DNA from: Nymphaea colorata
Lineage: Eukaryota > Streptophyta > Magnoliopsida > Nymphaeales > Nymphaeaceae
Length of the DNA: 64,000 bases
Assembly: GCF_008831285.2 (NCBI RefSeq)
Contig: NC_045143.1
Location: 1,523,503 to 1,587,502 of the forward strand
Reading direction: 5' to 3'
A program made the translations under genes and the position numbers. A model generated the notes under the pieces. It had not been told where the DNA came from. It worked only from the letters and a program-made list of their open reading frames with translations, and did no database searches. Of this stretch, positions 1 to 12,863 are shown one piece after another (within the stretch, counting starts at the first letter, position 1; every line of letters begins with the position of its first letter).

Positions 1-3000
1 GGTTGACTTGCCTCTGGGGGGTCATCTTACTCATTGATTCACTTGTAGCTCGCCCATCATTACCTAATCAAATTGTATACTCCAAAAGTTTAGTCTTGTA
101 CCTAAAGATTGTGGAGGCTCATGGCAGACTTATAAATGAGGTTGATAAATTGGTTGGTTGTATTTGTTTCTAACCTTTTCTTTCGAGTTTGAATTGAAAC
201 CGCTAAAGAGTGGATTGGAATCCTGGGGCCCGAGCCCAAGAGTAGGTTGGGCACCTTAAACCTAGGGCCCAAGCCCAAGAGTTTAGTCCACTATTTAAAA
301 ATTGTGGACGACATTGAGGGACCTGTAAAGAAGGTTGTTAAAGTAATCGTTGTTCTTGTTTATAGTATTTTCGGGCAGGAATGGGAACTGCTAGGTAGTG
401 GGTTGAGATCCATCGACATGAGCCCGAACCCAAGAGGGGGTCGGATTATAATAATATGTTTCTTAGCATATGATTTTGAATAAAACCTGGAATGAATGTC
501 AAAATTTTCAAACCCAACCAATTTTATTTTATTAGGTACCGGAAGACATAGACCCGACAGATTTCAAACCGAAGACGAATATAACAGGAAGTGAAAACTG
601 TCTCACTGCTGGGTGTGATTTCATGATGTAAGAATCCAGAAACCTAAGAATTGCATCCAGCCATGTGTGACGGCAACTGGAGGAGAGTTTCATCCAACCA
701 TGCGCAAAGAGTGACTGCTAAGTTTTGAAATATGATAACATGATGTGATAAAGATGGATGCAGTAGCCATTGTTAATCCAGAAGGGTCGAGGCATCTACC
801 TCACCAACTTCATTTAATGGGATGCTTCTGTCAGGGCCCAGAGACGTCGATCTTGTTTGACGATGAGCCTTCTACTCAAGTTTGACAAGAAAGAGGTTCA
901 TGAGAACCGCACAATCGGTGCTTATAATGGCGGCCAATGTTTGTTTGAGATGACAAGAAAAATCATTGATGGAGATGGAAGATCATGAGGATCACGTAAG
1001 CAGGCAAGATCAGTTTGGACCGTAATCAGATTTCGACCTCATAATATTCAGATTCAGATACTATAACATTTTTTTTCTAATTGTTTTTTTAGTTTGTCTT
1101 GCTGATTCCAATTAAATAGTTCTAACTTCATGTTGGTAATTGGATCATATCGACCCATTTGCATCCTAAATTCAAGTCTGGCTTCTATTTCTAATATGAA
1201 TCCTTTCTTCTACATGAAGTTTCTGCAGATCTGACCGGAAATATTTAATCCAAGCGCCTGCCTAATTCCTTCACAATTAAGATCCATTAATGGCCCTGTA
1301 AATTTCAATCCTAGCCTGGCAGCTAGTAGCCAACTAGTAGGAAAAGAAAAAATAAGACCAAGGTTTTGATCTGAAATACTTGAGCTTGAAATAAACCAGT
1401 CATGCTTGAGTCAAAATCTAAACTTGTTCTTTAACAATCCGAGTTTAAGCACCACCCTTAGTTGCTTCATTTATTTCTTGATTTTACGGATATGTGCGAT
1501 GATCTTCTGAAAGAAAAAAAGATATTCTAAATTGACAAATTTACTTATGCACACGAATATGTATCAGTATATCAAGTATATGATATGTCAATTACATGCA
1601 ATATTTGCCTGCGTGCTTGATTGCTCAACGAAGATTGAACAATACCAACAGCAAACTTGTACCTTCAGAGGCATTTATTATTACTAATAATTTGCTCGGT
1701 GGGTACTTAGCTGGAGTAATACTTTTTTTTTATTCCCTTTCCATGGGCGCATGTGTATTTGAATGAATTCATTAGTTGGCCCCGAGCAACCTTACCTTTA
1801 AAGTGCATTTATAAATATTTCAACCCAATTGGTTTTTCTTGTCTTATTTGGACGGGATCAAAACCAAACTATGAAAACCAAGATTTTGCTTAAGAACATT
1901 CATCCCAAGGTAGCTCGATATAAATTTCGAGTAGAAAATAATCAAATGGACTAGCAAGAAAGCTAAAGGGTTTTTTGGTAGTTGGAAAACTATGCCAATG
2001 ATTCATGGATTTAACCCAAAGATCGAAACATATTCTTCGGACATTAGAACTACGTGTTCATGATTCTGTCCTAATCTTTAAAATATATTCATAAAACACT
2101 CACAAAGTTTTTCATTTTTCATTTGTGAAACACTCTTAAAAACTGTATTAAATGCAGAGTACTTATGATTCAGTTCATAAAAGTGCTTTTAATTACAGTC
2201 AACTTTTGAAGTGATTGCAGCACTTTTTAACTACTTTGAGTAATGATCAAATAGTTTTCCTTTTACTAATGACACCTGTTAACTTTTTCATAATTTTACA
2301 AGGTGTTGGAGCATTTAAAGGACTAATTTTTTATAATCCACCATATTCTCGGTTCTTAAAGGTCAGTTTTTTTCTAAAAGAGAAATAAAAAATAATTATT
2401 CCCTGCAAAAGGATCGTGAAAAATATATTTTAGTTGAGATAAAACAAAATCACTAATGTATGTCCAGTTCATAGTTTTTGTTTTCTTGTCTTCTACCACA
2501 CCATGAAAACAACTTATATTCTAAATTATTATAAGCCATATCTCTCGGCCTCCCTAATCGCATCGGCAACGTTGATACGACGGTTATATCAACGTTTACC
2601 TGCCGACATGAATAATATTGATACGAACTATAGGATGATTACATTTTTTACTAGTATATGGCTCAGAAACTTTAGCATTTACTGCTTCTTGAGTAATAAA
2701 CAAAAGATTGAAACACTTCATAAGTTGGAGATTTAGGTGAGCGTTGGTGCTTGGTATAAACTTTATGGACGTCAATTAATATAGTGATTCAACTGCATAT
2801 GCAGCATGATGCCTAAGAATCAAACCGATAGATTTTCATTAGCAATAGCCAATGTGACCAACTATTTTATAACCAAAGAAGTTCTAGTTTTATAATCACG
2901 AGTGATAAACCTGACTCGCCTTAGATTACTTATAAAAAAAAACTTGATTTCATTAAAAAAAACTGGATTAGATGAAGGTATCATTGAAAATGCTCCCAAG

Positions 3001-3900
3001 AAAATTAAAGTAAGTTGCACAATGAATGCCCACACACATGCAATCATTTATAATTATATGATCATGTATAATTATATATATGGAATACATTTAGATTAAC
3101 TTTCATTTATGCCATAGAAATATTGTTAGTCACTTAATTTTAAATGAAGGAAATAAAGGGCGGGGACTGCAGGATTGACGTGTGGGAAGCCCGACAGTCA
3201 ACGCTATCAACATTCATATCTTCCGCAACTCCTCGGGGAAGAGTGAACGGAAAGTGAAAAGATCCAATGATCTTTCGCAAGCGGACGTTCAAAACGCCAT
3301 GCATCTTCCAATTTCCCATAAACAACTCTCCGCCGCGACCTCATTTCGTGGACGACCTTTTACTCATCGAGAACGATTCAGGACCTCCTTCCTTGCATCA
3401 CTCTGAAAGATGATTCGTTCGATCACCAAATTTGCTCCCCCGTCCCCTTACACCTCACGTTCTGCGCGACAATCGAGGTCTACACGGGTAGCTGGTCGTC
3501 GCACCTAAACCGGAAACTTGTGCCGCTTTCCTTTTGACCTGAAAACACCATTCCGGAAGAAATCGAGTAACTTGAGGAGTGAATCTTGCTTACGGTCAAC
3601 GGCGACGGCGAAAGTCCCGATCCATCTCCGGTGCACCGGAAATTTCAGAAACGGAACGCAATTTATTAAGCCGTCGGAAAATCACCATTGATCTTTTCTC
3701 CTTAACATTAATTTCAGGTGATGCCAAGATGGCAATCAATTTCCATTGGTTAGTGATTTAAAAAGTTCACGAAACTGATTAACGGGGACGTAGTTATATG
3801 TTTTTTCACAAAGTTTTTACACCATGGGGCCTGTTCACAATTTCGGACCCGCCGAAAAAACCAACACCGTTTCGAGTTTTATGGGGAAAAAAATTGAAAA
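1..3900. other. Gene-free stretch, old repeat debris
   Basis: No reading frame here resembles a known protein; the longest are under 80 codons and many lack an ATG. The first 400 bases hold an imperfect duplication: the stretch around 98-180 (AGATTGTGGAGG, then GAGGTTGATAAATTGG) is echoed at 290-350 (AAATTGTGGACG, then GAAGGTTGTTAAAG), and the phrase GCCCAAGAGT appears at about 234 and 272. This looks like decayed repetitive DNA of unknown class. The part from 3160 to 3750 is less AT-rich and includes short open frames on both strands, but I recognise nothing in it. Confidence 0.5.
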
Positions 3901-4009
3901 GAAGAATAAATTCCAAAACTATATCCAAAAAAAAGTAAGAAAACACCAAGTCCGGCAGCCATGGCCGGAGTTCTCCTGAGGCCGGTCCGCTTCTTTGGGG
4001 ATCGATTCT

Positions 4010-6274
4010 TCAGCTGCGCTTGTTCTTGCTGCCGAGGAGCAAGGCGACGTAGAACAATAACCTGAACAGGAATCCCCAGGCCAGCGTCGCCCAGAAGCAC
4101 TCCCACTTGCTCAGCTGCGTGATGCTCTGCTCTTTCAGTATGTCGACTCCCGTCATCACGCACGACGTCATGTTTACGTTCACGCCCAAGGAGCTGCTCA
4201 GCGCGCGGAGAAGCCCGGCCTTGGTGTCCGCCCCCAGACCCTTCAGCGGCGTGTTGTCGAACATCTGCGCCCCCGTCGAGAAGCACCTCACCGGATCGTC
4301 GAACTCGTTCTGCAGAACCCCCTCGTATGGGTACTTCACCAGAGAGATGTAGTGGAACCATATCCAGTATAGTGGAATCCGGTCTCGGTTGATGAAAAAG
4401 CCGCTGAAGAGGAGGAAGTAGGCCAGGACGGCCACCACCACGGTGTATCCCATCATCACGTGGGAGATGACGCCGGAGAGGAAGGTGACGAAGCCGCTGC
4501 CGGCCCAGAAGGAGGCGAAGATTATGGCCAGGAAGTAGAGGAAGCCTTGCGTTCCTCCGGCGAGGCCGACGGCCCAAAAGGTGATGGCGGCGAATGCGAC
4601 GGAGAGGAGGACAAGAGGCGGGGCAGCGACGATGGCGTTGGAGAGGACGTAGGAGGAGCGACGGTAGGCGTTGTAGGCGGTCTCCCTCATGAAGATATAA
4701 CGCTCCTGCAGGAATACGGGGAGCGCGTCGGCGCATGTGTAGAAGGTAGTGGACATGGCGAACGCGAAGAAACCGAGCCGCTCCTGGATTCCCTTAGGCG
4801 AGGTGTCGAGTCGCCAGAACATGGTGGCCAGGATGACGCCGGTGACCACCACCGCCGCCAGGCGCATGAAGAAGAGCTCCGGCGTGCGCCGAGTGTTGGA
4901 CGCAGACCGCTTCGTGAGGATGACCGTCTCCTTCCAGAATGGGTTCGCGAACGCCGGCATGGAGCCGGAGCGGGACGAGCTCCGCCCTCCCTCCGTGGCA
5001 TTGCCCGAGACGAGCTTCCCCCTCGAAATGCTCGCGCTGATGGCGTCCTTCAGCGTCAGACCCAGCTGGTCTGGCCCCGGCGAGCGGACGAACCTGGTGG
5101 CTCGCCAATTGTTGTGGAACTCTACCAAGCCCGCGATGCCTGCGGGGCTAACCTCGAGCTCGCGGATGAGGTCGAGTGCGAACTCCGTCTGGTTCTCGTT
5201 CTCCGGCACCGGCCGACCGAATTCCGACAGAAAGGTGGGGAGGTTCGAAGGGGTGCCGCTGTAAACAGTGTTGCCGCGGGAGAGGATGATCATGCGGTCA
5301 AGCAGCTGGACGATACGGTAGCTGGGCTGGTGGACGGACATGATGACGATGCTGCCGGTGCGGGCGATCCTCTGGAGGACCTTGACGACCATGAAGGCGC
5401 TGGTGGAGTCGAGCCCCGAGGTGGGCTCGTCGAGAAACAGGAGGATGGGATCGTGGATGATGTCGATGCCGATGGAGACCCGCCTCCTCTCCCCGCCGGA
5501 GACTCCGCGGTGGCCCTCGTCCCCTATGATCGTCTTGGCCGCCCGGCGGAGGCCCAGCTGGTCGATCAGCGCCTGCACACGCTCTCGCTTCTTCGACTTG
5601 GACAGGGTGCGAGGAAGCCGGAACTCTGCCGAGTAGGTGAGTGTCTCCTCGACTGTGAGCATAGGAAAAAGGAGATCGTCCTGCATCACGTAAGCCGAGA
5701 TGGACCTCATCAACCGATCATCGAGCGCCTCGCCGTTGAGCGTGACGTTCCCCTTCAGGCTCCCCTTCGCGATCCGGTTCGCCAGCGCGTCGATCAGCGT
5801 GGACTTGCCCGACCCGCTCGCTCCCATCACGGCCAGGATCTCGCCATCCCGGGCCTCTCCGGAAATCCGGTTCAGCAGCGTCTTCGTCTCGGAGAACTTG
5901 CCCACGCTGCCGGCGGGGAAGGAAGCGTCGACGGTCGTCGACGGCAGCGTCTTCGAGCTGCGCCCGGCGAGCACCTTGCGCCGCAGACGGACGCTGTAGG
6001 TGAGGTCGGTGAAGGACAGAACAAACGGCACGGGTCTCGCGGTTTCCTCCATCTGCAGGGCCCGGTGATCCGGGGAAGGCTGCGACAGGGCTTCGGTGGC
6101 GCGGGCGGTGTCCCCAACGTGCTTAAGAAGCTCGCCCAGCTTCGGGACGGCATGCCGGCTGCTTCCGATGCCGGTGGGCACCTCGAGGTCACCGTTGTCG
6201 TCATTCTGACCGGAAAGGAAGTTTCTCCGGCCATCTAAAGAGGCAGGATTCATCTGGTTCGATGGAGTGGGCAT
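4010..6274 (-). CDS. ABCG half transporter (ABCG1/2/6/16/20-type), copy A
   Basis: Intronless gene for 754 residues starting at an ATG. The N-terminal half is an ATP-binding domain: Walker [10 protein letters not shown] at 151-159, signature VSGGERR at 258-264, Walker B ILLFLDEP at 277-284 and the switch histidine in SVHQPS near 315. The C-terminal half, from about residue 470, is a six-helix membrane domain ending GSKNKRS. ATP domain first and membrane domain second is the reverse order of ABCG (white/brown complex) half transporters, which must pair to work. The short motif [11 protein letters not shown] before the ATP domain and the overall length fit the plant ABCG1/2/6/16/20 group. In Arabidopsis these export lipid precursors for suberin and the pollen wall at the plasma membrane (family knowledge); the substrate here is inferred. 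A close tandem relative lies 4.2 kb away on the same strand. The gene is far more GC-rich than its surroundings. Confidence 0.93.
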   Translation of the reverse strand: MPTPSNQMNPASLDGRRNFLSGQNDDNGDLEVPTGIGSSRHAVPKLGELLKHVGDTARATEALSQPSPDHRALQMEETARPVPFVLSFTDLTYSVRLRRKVLAGRSSKTLPSTTVDASFPAGSVGKFSETKTLLNRISGEARDGEILAVMGASGSGKSTLIDALANRIAKGSLKGNVTLNGEALDDRLMRSISAYVMQDDLLFPMLTVEETLTYSAEFRLPRTLSKSKKRERVQALIDQLGLRRAAKTIIGDEGHRGVSGGERRRVSIGIDIIHDPILLFLDEPTSGLDSTSAFMVVKVLQRIARTGSIVIMSVHQPSYRIVQLLDRMIILSRGNTVYSGTPSNLPTFLSEFGRPVPENENQTEFALDLIRELEVSPAGIAGLVEFHNNWRATRFVRSPGPDQLGLTLKDAISASISRGKLVSGNATEGGRSSSRSGSMPAFANPFWKETVILTKRSASNTRRTPELFFMRLAAVVVTGVILATMFWRLDTSPKGIQERLGFFAFAMSTTFYTCADALPVFLQERYIFMRETAYNAYRRSSYVLSNAIVAAPPLVLLSVAFAAITFWAVGLAGGTQGFLYFLAIIFASFWAGSGFVTFLSGVISHVMMGYTVVVAVLAYFLLFSGFFINRDRIPLYWIWFHYISLVKYPYEGVLQNEFDDPVRCFSTGAQMFDNTPLKGLGADTKAGLLRALSSSLGVNVNMTSCVMTGVDILKEQSITQLSKWECFWATLAWGFLFRLLFYVALLLGSKNKRS

Positions 6275-6325
6275 CTGAAAGTGATCAAAGGGGGAGAGAC
6301 GAGAAGAGAAAGGTGACGAGTGTGA

Positions 6326-6333
6326 TATTTATA
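6326..6333 (-). promoter_or_regulatory. TATA box of ABCG copy A
   Basis: The minus strand reads TATAAATA here, about 52 bases before the ATG at 6274. This predicts a very short 5' leader of roughly 20-25 bases. The position and match are good for a plant TATA box; no transcript was available to me. Confidence 0.65.
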
Positions 6334-6502
6334 CGTGGGGTTGAAGCGGGAGTATTAAAGGTATGGCAGGTGGCCGTTAGGTTTAACGTTCTATTTCTTT
6401 TTCTCCTGTGGCCAACCGCCTGCGGCAGGGAGGGAGGCGCCGCGGTGACGTCCCCTTCTCACACTCCCGCCGGTAAACGGCTTCCCCGCCAATTCTCTTC
6501 CG

Positions 6503-6557
6503 TTGACCCACCAGCGGAGGTGTGAGTTGACCGGAGCGGCGAGCCCACCAGTTGACC
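6503..6557 (+). promoter_or_regulatory. Three W-box cores upstream of ABCG copy A
   Basis: TTGACC occurs three times in the same orientation at 6503-6508, 6527-6532 and 6552-6557, spaced 24-25 bases apart. TTGAC(C/T) is the W-box bound by WRKY factors (established). The cluster lies 230-285 bases upstream of the ATG. Regular spacing in one orientation is unlikely to be pure chance, but function is inferred. Confidence 0.5.
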
Positions 6558-6599
6558 GAGTCCGAAACTTCGATCGGTGGGCTCGAGCCAGCTTCCTAG

Positions 6600-9500
6600 C
6601 TCATGCGACCAACCTCATTTCCACAAAAAAAAAAAAAAAAAAAAAGAAGGGGAAAGATTTACGATGGCTTTTCCAGGAGTACAAGAAAGGAGGGGTTCAA
6701 TTCAAAGGGTCGCGCTCGAGCCTAACTACTTGGAATAAAAGCTACTAAAAAAATTAAATGCCACACGGACACGGTTTCATCACCCCTTCTTTTTCTAGAA
6801 AGGAAAAAGCAACTTACAAAGACGGCACTGCCCTTTGGGTACACAACGATACGTGTCACCCACGTCTTAAGACTTGTGCCTTAAGATACATCGCATTTCA
6901 AGCTTCTCGAACCCCTTTTATCCGTAACAGCATTTGGAGAACGAGTAAATGCCGGCCGTTTCAGTAAAGACGGGCGGACGGTGCAATAACTTCTCGCCGT
7001 CGGCCGACGCTTAGGAAGCCAATTGGCGACTTTTTATTACTGCCATTTATTATCTGATTATATTAAAAGAAAAGTAAAAAAAAAAAAAAAAAAAAGACCC
7101 CAAAAAAGAAAAAAACTTGCTTGAGAGGTGGTGGGACGGACTTTTGAGAAAGTAGGTAAAAGGTAGGGCAACGTCCCCCGTAAAAGTTCCAGGATTGTTG
7201 ACGCTTCTGGCTTCAATGCAATGCTGAACAAAATCCCAACAAAGAATAATAATATGTTGTGTATTTTAATTTTTTTTGAAGTTACTTGGGAAGGGAGTGT
7301 GTGAGGGGTGGGGGTTGGCCAACAGCCAAGGCCACTTGATCAAATCAACGCGTCCTTGATCGTTCTTTTAGTTGCGTTGGCGTTGGGTGGGAATGTGTTG
7401 AAGTTCCGGGCATGTAGGTGCATCTTCCCTCACCACCACTTTCATCATCTCTACTCTCCTCGGAAATGTTGACCGATACGCAGTTTCCGATTCCCGAGCT
7501 ATGCTTCGACTCGGATCTTAGGCTCTTCCTTTTCTTTTCCCTCTTTGTATTTAAGATTCTCTTGATATTTATTCAGAGGCATACAACTAAACCTAAGTTT
7601 AAACTAACTAAACCCAACTTTATTATTATATATACATATACGTGTGTGTACTCATTTATTGGGGAGCTATGAAAGATGGAGTGAAACCAACATTGGAGGT
7701 TGACCTTTCCACTCCCATTTCTTGTATCTTAAGTTTCTACACATTTAATGTACAACAACAGCACATGCAGATCCCTCATGCTACGACCATTTTTCATATA
7801 CCAGGAGTCCGATTCACGAACTTGTATGATTTTTTTTTTTTAATCTAAATACCATATGGATCAAATTTTTTTTTTTTTTTAAAAAAAAGAAGCCTACATC
7901 TTTTTTGTTGAATTTTTTTTAAGACATCGATTCATGCTAGAGGCGCCATGATCAATGCTACGCAAGCTGAGAATGCGTGTTTGGTCCGATTTAGTTGAAA
8001 CGATGCGGAAGGATGAGTTTTCAAATACCCAGTTGCTGGGCTTTGGGGTGTGGGGGAAAGAAAATGTGGAAAATTCAATTGTGTGAAGAGGTGTTCATTT
8101 TTTTCTTTTTTTTCCATGAAAGTGTTTCTTAAGAAGCAAGATCATAAGTTGGAGATCTTCCTCAACCACCTTTTGTATGAGAAATTCTTTTTCTTATCAT
8201 AATTAGAGCTGCACGAGAGCGAACCAAAGGCATTACTGGAGTTAGCCCTGTGCCTCACTTGTACTGGTGCTTCATAATTTCCAAGATATTTATTAGTCTG
8301 GCGCTTCATAATTTCCAAGAAACATGTCATTTTCAATAGAAAGATCTCTAGAAGATCAACTTATAAACTGTCACGTTAGCAGCAGTGAAAAAATCATTCT
8401 GGTCCTTCCCGACCTCAAGAAGAGTGCCATTCGTACTACTTTGCTGTATATATCAATGTAACCACAAAGCCAGGCAAAGGATTTAGGAGAGCTTGTTTGC
8501 TTAGAAAATGTAATATGTTTGAAGTGAAAGTGAAGCTACAACCCAGATGATCTTCAGATGGTTGCTTAGGATCTGTTTCATAAACGGAAGAGTATGTAAT
8601 CGTATCATGAATATAACTTAAAAGAAAGAAGAGTTACGAACCAAACGGGTTTCTGGACACTTAGTTCATAGTGTTCTATGAATCCTTGCATAGATTATTA
8701 GAAGATTTTTGTGTTTCCTATGTTTTGAAAGGTGTGGCTTAAAGAAAGACTTACCAAATTATTCCAAGAGTTAAACCTTGGTGCCAATTAGCTTTTAACT
8801 TATGAAACACACTTGGGGCCACTTGGATGACAACTCAACAGAGGTTTTGATTTTAACATCAAAACTGGGTTTTAGCTAAAATCCAATTTTGACAAAAACA
8901 TGGTCTCTATAAAGATCCTAAAAAACTGCCACCCACTAGATTTTTTTATACAAAACTGAATTTTCCCCCTATTTTAAGTTTTTAACTTGCCATCCAATCG
9001 TCCAAACAGGTTTTAAAAACTTGGGGTTTCAACCAAGTTTTTACAAAAGGTGGTTTTAACAAAACTAAGGTTTTTTTTTTCTTTTTTGAAAGTGCCGGCT
9101 AAACCCCATAAGTGAATATCTTATTTATATATTAGTGTTTTATTGCTAGATCTAGAACCGTAACTACAATCCTTCTACTTATTGTAGATCGAAAACATAA
9201 TACTTTTCAACCATGTGTTCTTAGAACCTCTTATCAAACGCCCTCATAGAATTCTACCAAACCCACTTAACCAGGGATGTGAAACTCTTGCGAACATTTT
9301 CATCGATTTGTGTAGTTTAAGTAGACAGGAATATGAAACTCTTGTCGATTTGTACAGCTTTTTAATCCGAATTTCAGGTGGATACGCTCCTACCCGTCAT
9401 AAATATGCTAATTAAATAAAGATGCTTCAAGGTATTAGTAGTCAAATTATCAAATTCTTTCTTAATAGATTTCACACCTTTTGCTTTTCTTTAAACCCTT

Positions 9501-10500
9501 TCACCACCTGACATGGCGAGAACTAATTGATCCAATTCTGTCATCTTCGTGATAAAACAGCCGACCAATAGTATATGTTATAGCGTCTGTTAATCTTTAA
9601 TGTGAATTTAATCTCCGTTGAGGAGAAACAGAGGATCGAGTGGCCCGAAATACTGCCGTCAGCGTCAAGATTCATCGCTGTAAATGTGGCCAGATTGACC
9701 TAATCTGGTAAGCGGACGGTCGGAAACTTGCAGATGCATGCGCTGGAGTCTTCTAAACTTTTGATCGTTTACTTGCACGGTTGGAACTAAGTCTGACAGG
9801 TTATCTTAGCTCCTGATCATTTACTCAGTCTACCATTTTATACAGCTTGTTACATTGACCTGGTGAACAATTAATTGGTTCACCTAAAAATGAGAAACAA
9901 ACAAAATTCATGTGAAAGATATGAAAATCTGGGTGCTGCTTTCTTGGCCAGATAGATGGGCAGCTGAAAGCTAAACACATTTGGTGCACCAACTGCTTCC
10001 TTTCATGTTTCTCATGAAGGCCTCTACTTTATGAGCCCGCCATAGATGCAGGGCCATTGATGCACATTTAAAGAAACCCATCACAGAAACGAACTCCGGG
10101 CCCCCATCTTCCTTTCAGATGGGACTTCCATCGTAGAATACAAGAACAATCATCAATAAAAAGTAGTCATCCTCACAGAAATTTCTAGATATATATATAT
10201 ATCTAGAAAAGATTGATGACAACGAGGAGAAGTATCACCTGTATACATTAGAATCCCAAAACTAAGATTCGACAAGGACGTCGATATATAATCGACCTCC
10301 CTTTATCCAACATCTCATTTAACCAAAGATAGAAACAGATGAAAAAAATACAGATTAGCAGCTATACACCATGGTAGTTCCATAGTACATAAAGGTATTC
10401 AACACAACATCCATCAACTGTAACTTTTTTTTTTTGAAAAAAAAAAGAAGAAAAAAGAAAAAACCAGCGCCGGCTAGGCTTCCCGGCGGCACGGCCGCCT
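6600..10500. other. Intergenic region between the two ABCG genes
   Basis: No gene is recognised. The region has long A or T runs (near 6625, 7078 and 7870) and a short direct repeat TTCATAATTTCCAAG at 8270 and 8305. Around 8815-9020, CACTTGGATGACA and the inverted-looking TGCCATCCAATCGTCC bracket about 200 bases that could be an old MITE. The 3' trailer of ABCG copy B probably lies in 10100-10514. Confidence 0.4.
10182..10209. repeat. 28-bp perfect palindrome with AT core
   Basis: The sequence reads TTTCTAGAT, then ATATATATAT, then ATCTAGAAA, and is identical to its reverse complement. It lies about 300 bases past the stop of ABCG copy B, in its likely 3' trailer or just beyond. It could form a hairpin in RNA; it may equally be a chance AT-repeat structure. 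Confidence 0.6.
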
Positions 10501-10514
10501 GAGGGCGGTGACTC

Positions 10515-12773
10515 TTACCGCCGCTTGTTCTTGCTGCCGAACATCAAGGCGACGTAGAACAAGGCCCTGAAGAGGAAGCCCCAGGCGAGGGTCGCCCACA
10601 GGCACTCCCACTTGCTCAGCTGCGTGATCCCCTGCGCCTTGAGCACGTCCAGCCCCGTCGTCACGCACGTCTTCGCCGTGACGTTCACGCCGAGAGAGCC
10701 GCTCAGCGCGTTCAGGAACGCGGTCTTCGTCTCCGTGCTCAGCCCCTTGAGCGGCGTGTTGTCGAACATCTGCATCCCCGTCGTGAAGCACCGCCCGGGG
10801 TCGTCGAACTCGTTCTGCATCACCCCCTCGAACGGGTACTTCACCAGCGACAGGTAGTGGAACCATATCCAGTAGGCGGGGATGCGGTTCCGGGAGATGA
10901 ACAGGCCGCTGAACAGCACGAAGTAGGCCAGGCAGGAGACGACCACAGTGTAGCCCAGCATCTCGTGGGCGAGCACGCCGGAAAGGAAGGTGACGAAGCC
11001 GCTGCCGGCCCAGAAGGATGCGAAGGTGACGGCTAGGAAGTAGAGGAACGCCTCGGTGCCCCCGGCGAGGCCCACGGCCCAAAAGGTGATGGCCGCGAAC
11101 GCGATGGACAGCAGCAGCAGCGCCGGTATGGAGACCAGGGAGTGGGAGAGGACGTAGGAGGAGCGGCGGTAGGCGTTGTAGGCGGTCTCCCGCATGAAGA
11201 CGTACCGCTCCTGGAGGAACGCCGGGAGCGCCTCGGCGCAGGTGTAGAACATGGTGGACATGGCGAAGGCGAAGAAGCCGAGCCGCTCCTGCAGCGCCTT
11301 GGGGGTCGTGTCCAGGCGCCAGAACACGGTCGCCAGAATGAACCCCGTCACCGTGACCGCCCCCAGGCGCACCAGGAACAGCTCCGGCATGCGCCACGCG
11401 TTCTTCATCGACCGCTTCGACAAGATCGCCGTCTCCTTCCACATCGGGTTGGCGAACGCCGGTACGGAGTCCGTTCCCGGTAGGGTCGCCAGCTCTCCGC
11501 CGGACGCAGCGCGGCCCGGCACGAGCTTCCCTCGTTTGATGCTCTCTCCGATGGCCTCCCTGAGCGTCAGGCTCGGCCCGTTGGGGACGGACGACCTGGA
11601 AGGTCGGGCGGTCGTCCACGAGGAGTGAAAGTCCGAGAGGCGCTTGATTCCTCCAGGCGTCACCTCCAGCTCGCGTATGAGGTCGAGTGCGAACTCCGTG
11701 TGGTTCTCGTTCTCCGGAGGCGGGTGGCCGAACTCGGAGAAGAAGGCCGGGATGCCCGACGGCGGGCCGCTGTACACCATGTGGCCGCGAGACAGGAAGA
11801 TGGTGCGGTCGAGGAGGCTCACGATTCGGGAGCTCGGCTGGTGGACGGACATGATGACGACGCTGCCAGTGCGGGCGATCCTCTGGAGCACCCTGACGAC
11901 TAGGAAAGCGCTGGTTGAATCGAGTCCTGAGGTGGGCTCGTCGAGAAACAAGATGATGGGATCATGGATGATGTCGATGCCGATGGAGACGCGCCGCCTC
12001 TCCCCGCCGGAGACGCCGCGGTGGCCCTCGTCGCCTATGATGGTCTTTGCCGCGTGCCGCAGACCCAGCTGTTCGATCAAGGTCTGGACTCGCTCCAGCT
12101 TCTGAGCCTTGGTAAGGGTGCGCGGCAGCCGGAATTCGGCAGCGAACGAGAGGGTCTCCTCCACGGTGAGCATCGGGAAGAGGAGGTCGTCCTGCATGAC
12201 GTACGCGGAGATGGACTTCATCAACCGCCCGTCGAGCGGCTCGCCGTTGAGAGTCACCGTCCCCTTCAGGCTCCCCTTCGCGATTCGGCTCGCCAGCGCG
12301 TCGATCAGCGTCGACTTCCCCGACCCGCTCGCCCCCAGCACAGCCAGTATCTCGCCATCCCTCGCCTCCCCCGAAATCCGGTTCAGCAGCGTCTTCGTCT
12401 CAGAAAACTTGCCGATGTTCTCGCTGGAGTCCGTCCTCGACAGCGCGGCGGCCCTCCGGCGGGCGAACGACCCAGGGATCGGCATCGTCCGGCGGGTCCG
12501 GACGCTGTATGTGAGGTTGGTGAAGCTCAGGACGAAGGGTAGCGACGAGTCGCGCGGCGGGCTCATGGCCTGCAATTCCAACAACGCATGGTCGGGAGTA
12601 CAGTCCGGCGCGTCGCGGGACCGAGGGTCCCCGACGACGAACTGCAGGAGCTCCCCCAGAGTCCGGCTGCCGCGACGGAGGGAGCCATTCCGGCGGTGAC
12701 TATCCTCGCCGGAACGGTGGTCGGAGACCGACGGGCTCCTGCCGTAGGAGGGTGGAGTGCTGTGAAGCAGCAT
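10515..12773 (-). CDS. ABCG half transporter (ABCG1/2/6/16/20-type), copy B
   Basis: Intronless gene for 752 residues with an ATG start. Domain order matches copy A: Walker [10 protein letters not shown] at 147-155, signature VSGGERR at 254-260, Walker B IILFLDEP at 273-280, then a six-helix membrane domain ending GSKNKRR. Most of the ATP domain can be aligned to copy A without gaps. The N-terminal 80 residues and the linker between domains, around residues 375-450, differ most. [13 protein letters not shown] is the group's short conserved N-terminal motif. Head-to-tail arrangement and similarity point to tandem duplication. The two proteins could form homodimers or pair with each other (inference). 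Family members export extracellular lipids. All catalytic motifs are intact, so both copies look functional. Coding GC is high, as in copy A. Confidence 0.93.
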   Translation of the reverse strand: MLLHSTPPSYGRSPSVSDHRSGEDSHRRNGSLRRGSRTLGELLQFVVGDPRSRDAPDCTPDHALLELQAMSPPRDSSLPFVLSFTNLTYSVRTRRTMPIPGSFARRRAAALSRTDSSENIGKFSETKTLLNRISGEARDGEILAVLGASGSGKSTLIDALASRIAKGSLKGTVTLNGEPLDGRLMKSISAYVMQDDLLFPMLTVEETLSFAAEFRLPRTLTKAQKLERVQTLIEQLGLRHAAKTIIGDEGHRGVSGGERRRVSIGIDIIHDPIILFLDEPTSGLDSTSAFLVVRVLQRIARTGSVVIMSVHQPSSRIVSLLDRTIFLSRGHMVYSGPPSGIPAFFSEFGHPPPENENHTEFALDLIRELEVTPGGIKRLSDFHSSWTTARPSRSSVPNGPSLTLREAIGESIKRGKLVPGRAASGGELATLPGTDSVPAFANPMWKETAILSKRSMKNAWRMPELFLVRLGAVTVTGFILATVFWRLDTTPKALQERLGFFAFAMSTMFYTCAEALPAFLQERYVFMRETAYNAYRRSSYVLSHSLVSIPALLLLSIAFAAITFWAVGLAGGTEAFLYFLAVTFASFWAGSGFVTFLSGVLAHEMLGYTVVVSCLAYFVLFSGLFISRNRIPAYWIWFHYLSLVKYPFEGVMQNEFDDPGRCFTTGMQMFDNTPLKGLSTETKTAFLNALSGSLGVNVTAKTCVTTGLDVLKAQGITQLSKWECLWATLAWGFLFRALFYVALMFGSKNKRR

Positions 12774-12854
12774 CTGATAGTCACGGTGGTTCTTTCTGGG
12801 TGGTGGGAAGACCGACTCCGTGGACTACGGCAGCTTGAAGCCCTAAACACAACC

Positions 12855-12863
12855 TCTATTTAT
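12855..12863 (-). promoter_or_regulatory. TATA-like element of ABCG copy B
   Basis: The minus strand reads CATAAATAG, about 83 bases before the ATG at 12773. It is a weaker match than the TATA box of copy A, and none of the W-boxes seen in front of copy A are obvious here. Confidence 0.4.

Noticed and set aside
4460-6238. A 592-codon open frame on the plus strand, with other long frames (4687-5264, 10474-12917)
   Set aside because: They lie antisense or out of frame to the two ABCG genes, have Arg/Gly/Glu/Asp-biased composition and no domain. They are shadows of high GC at third codon positions.
8815-9020. A 200-bp MITE bounded by CACTTGGATGACA
   Set aside because: The mirror ends match only loosely and no target duplication is visible, so it is mentioned only within the intergenic note.
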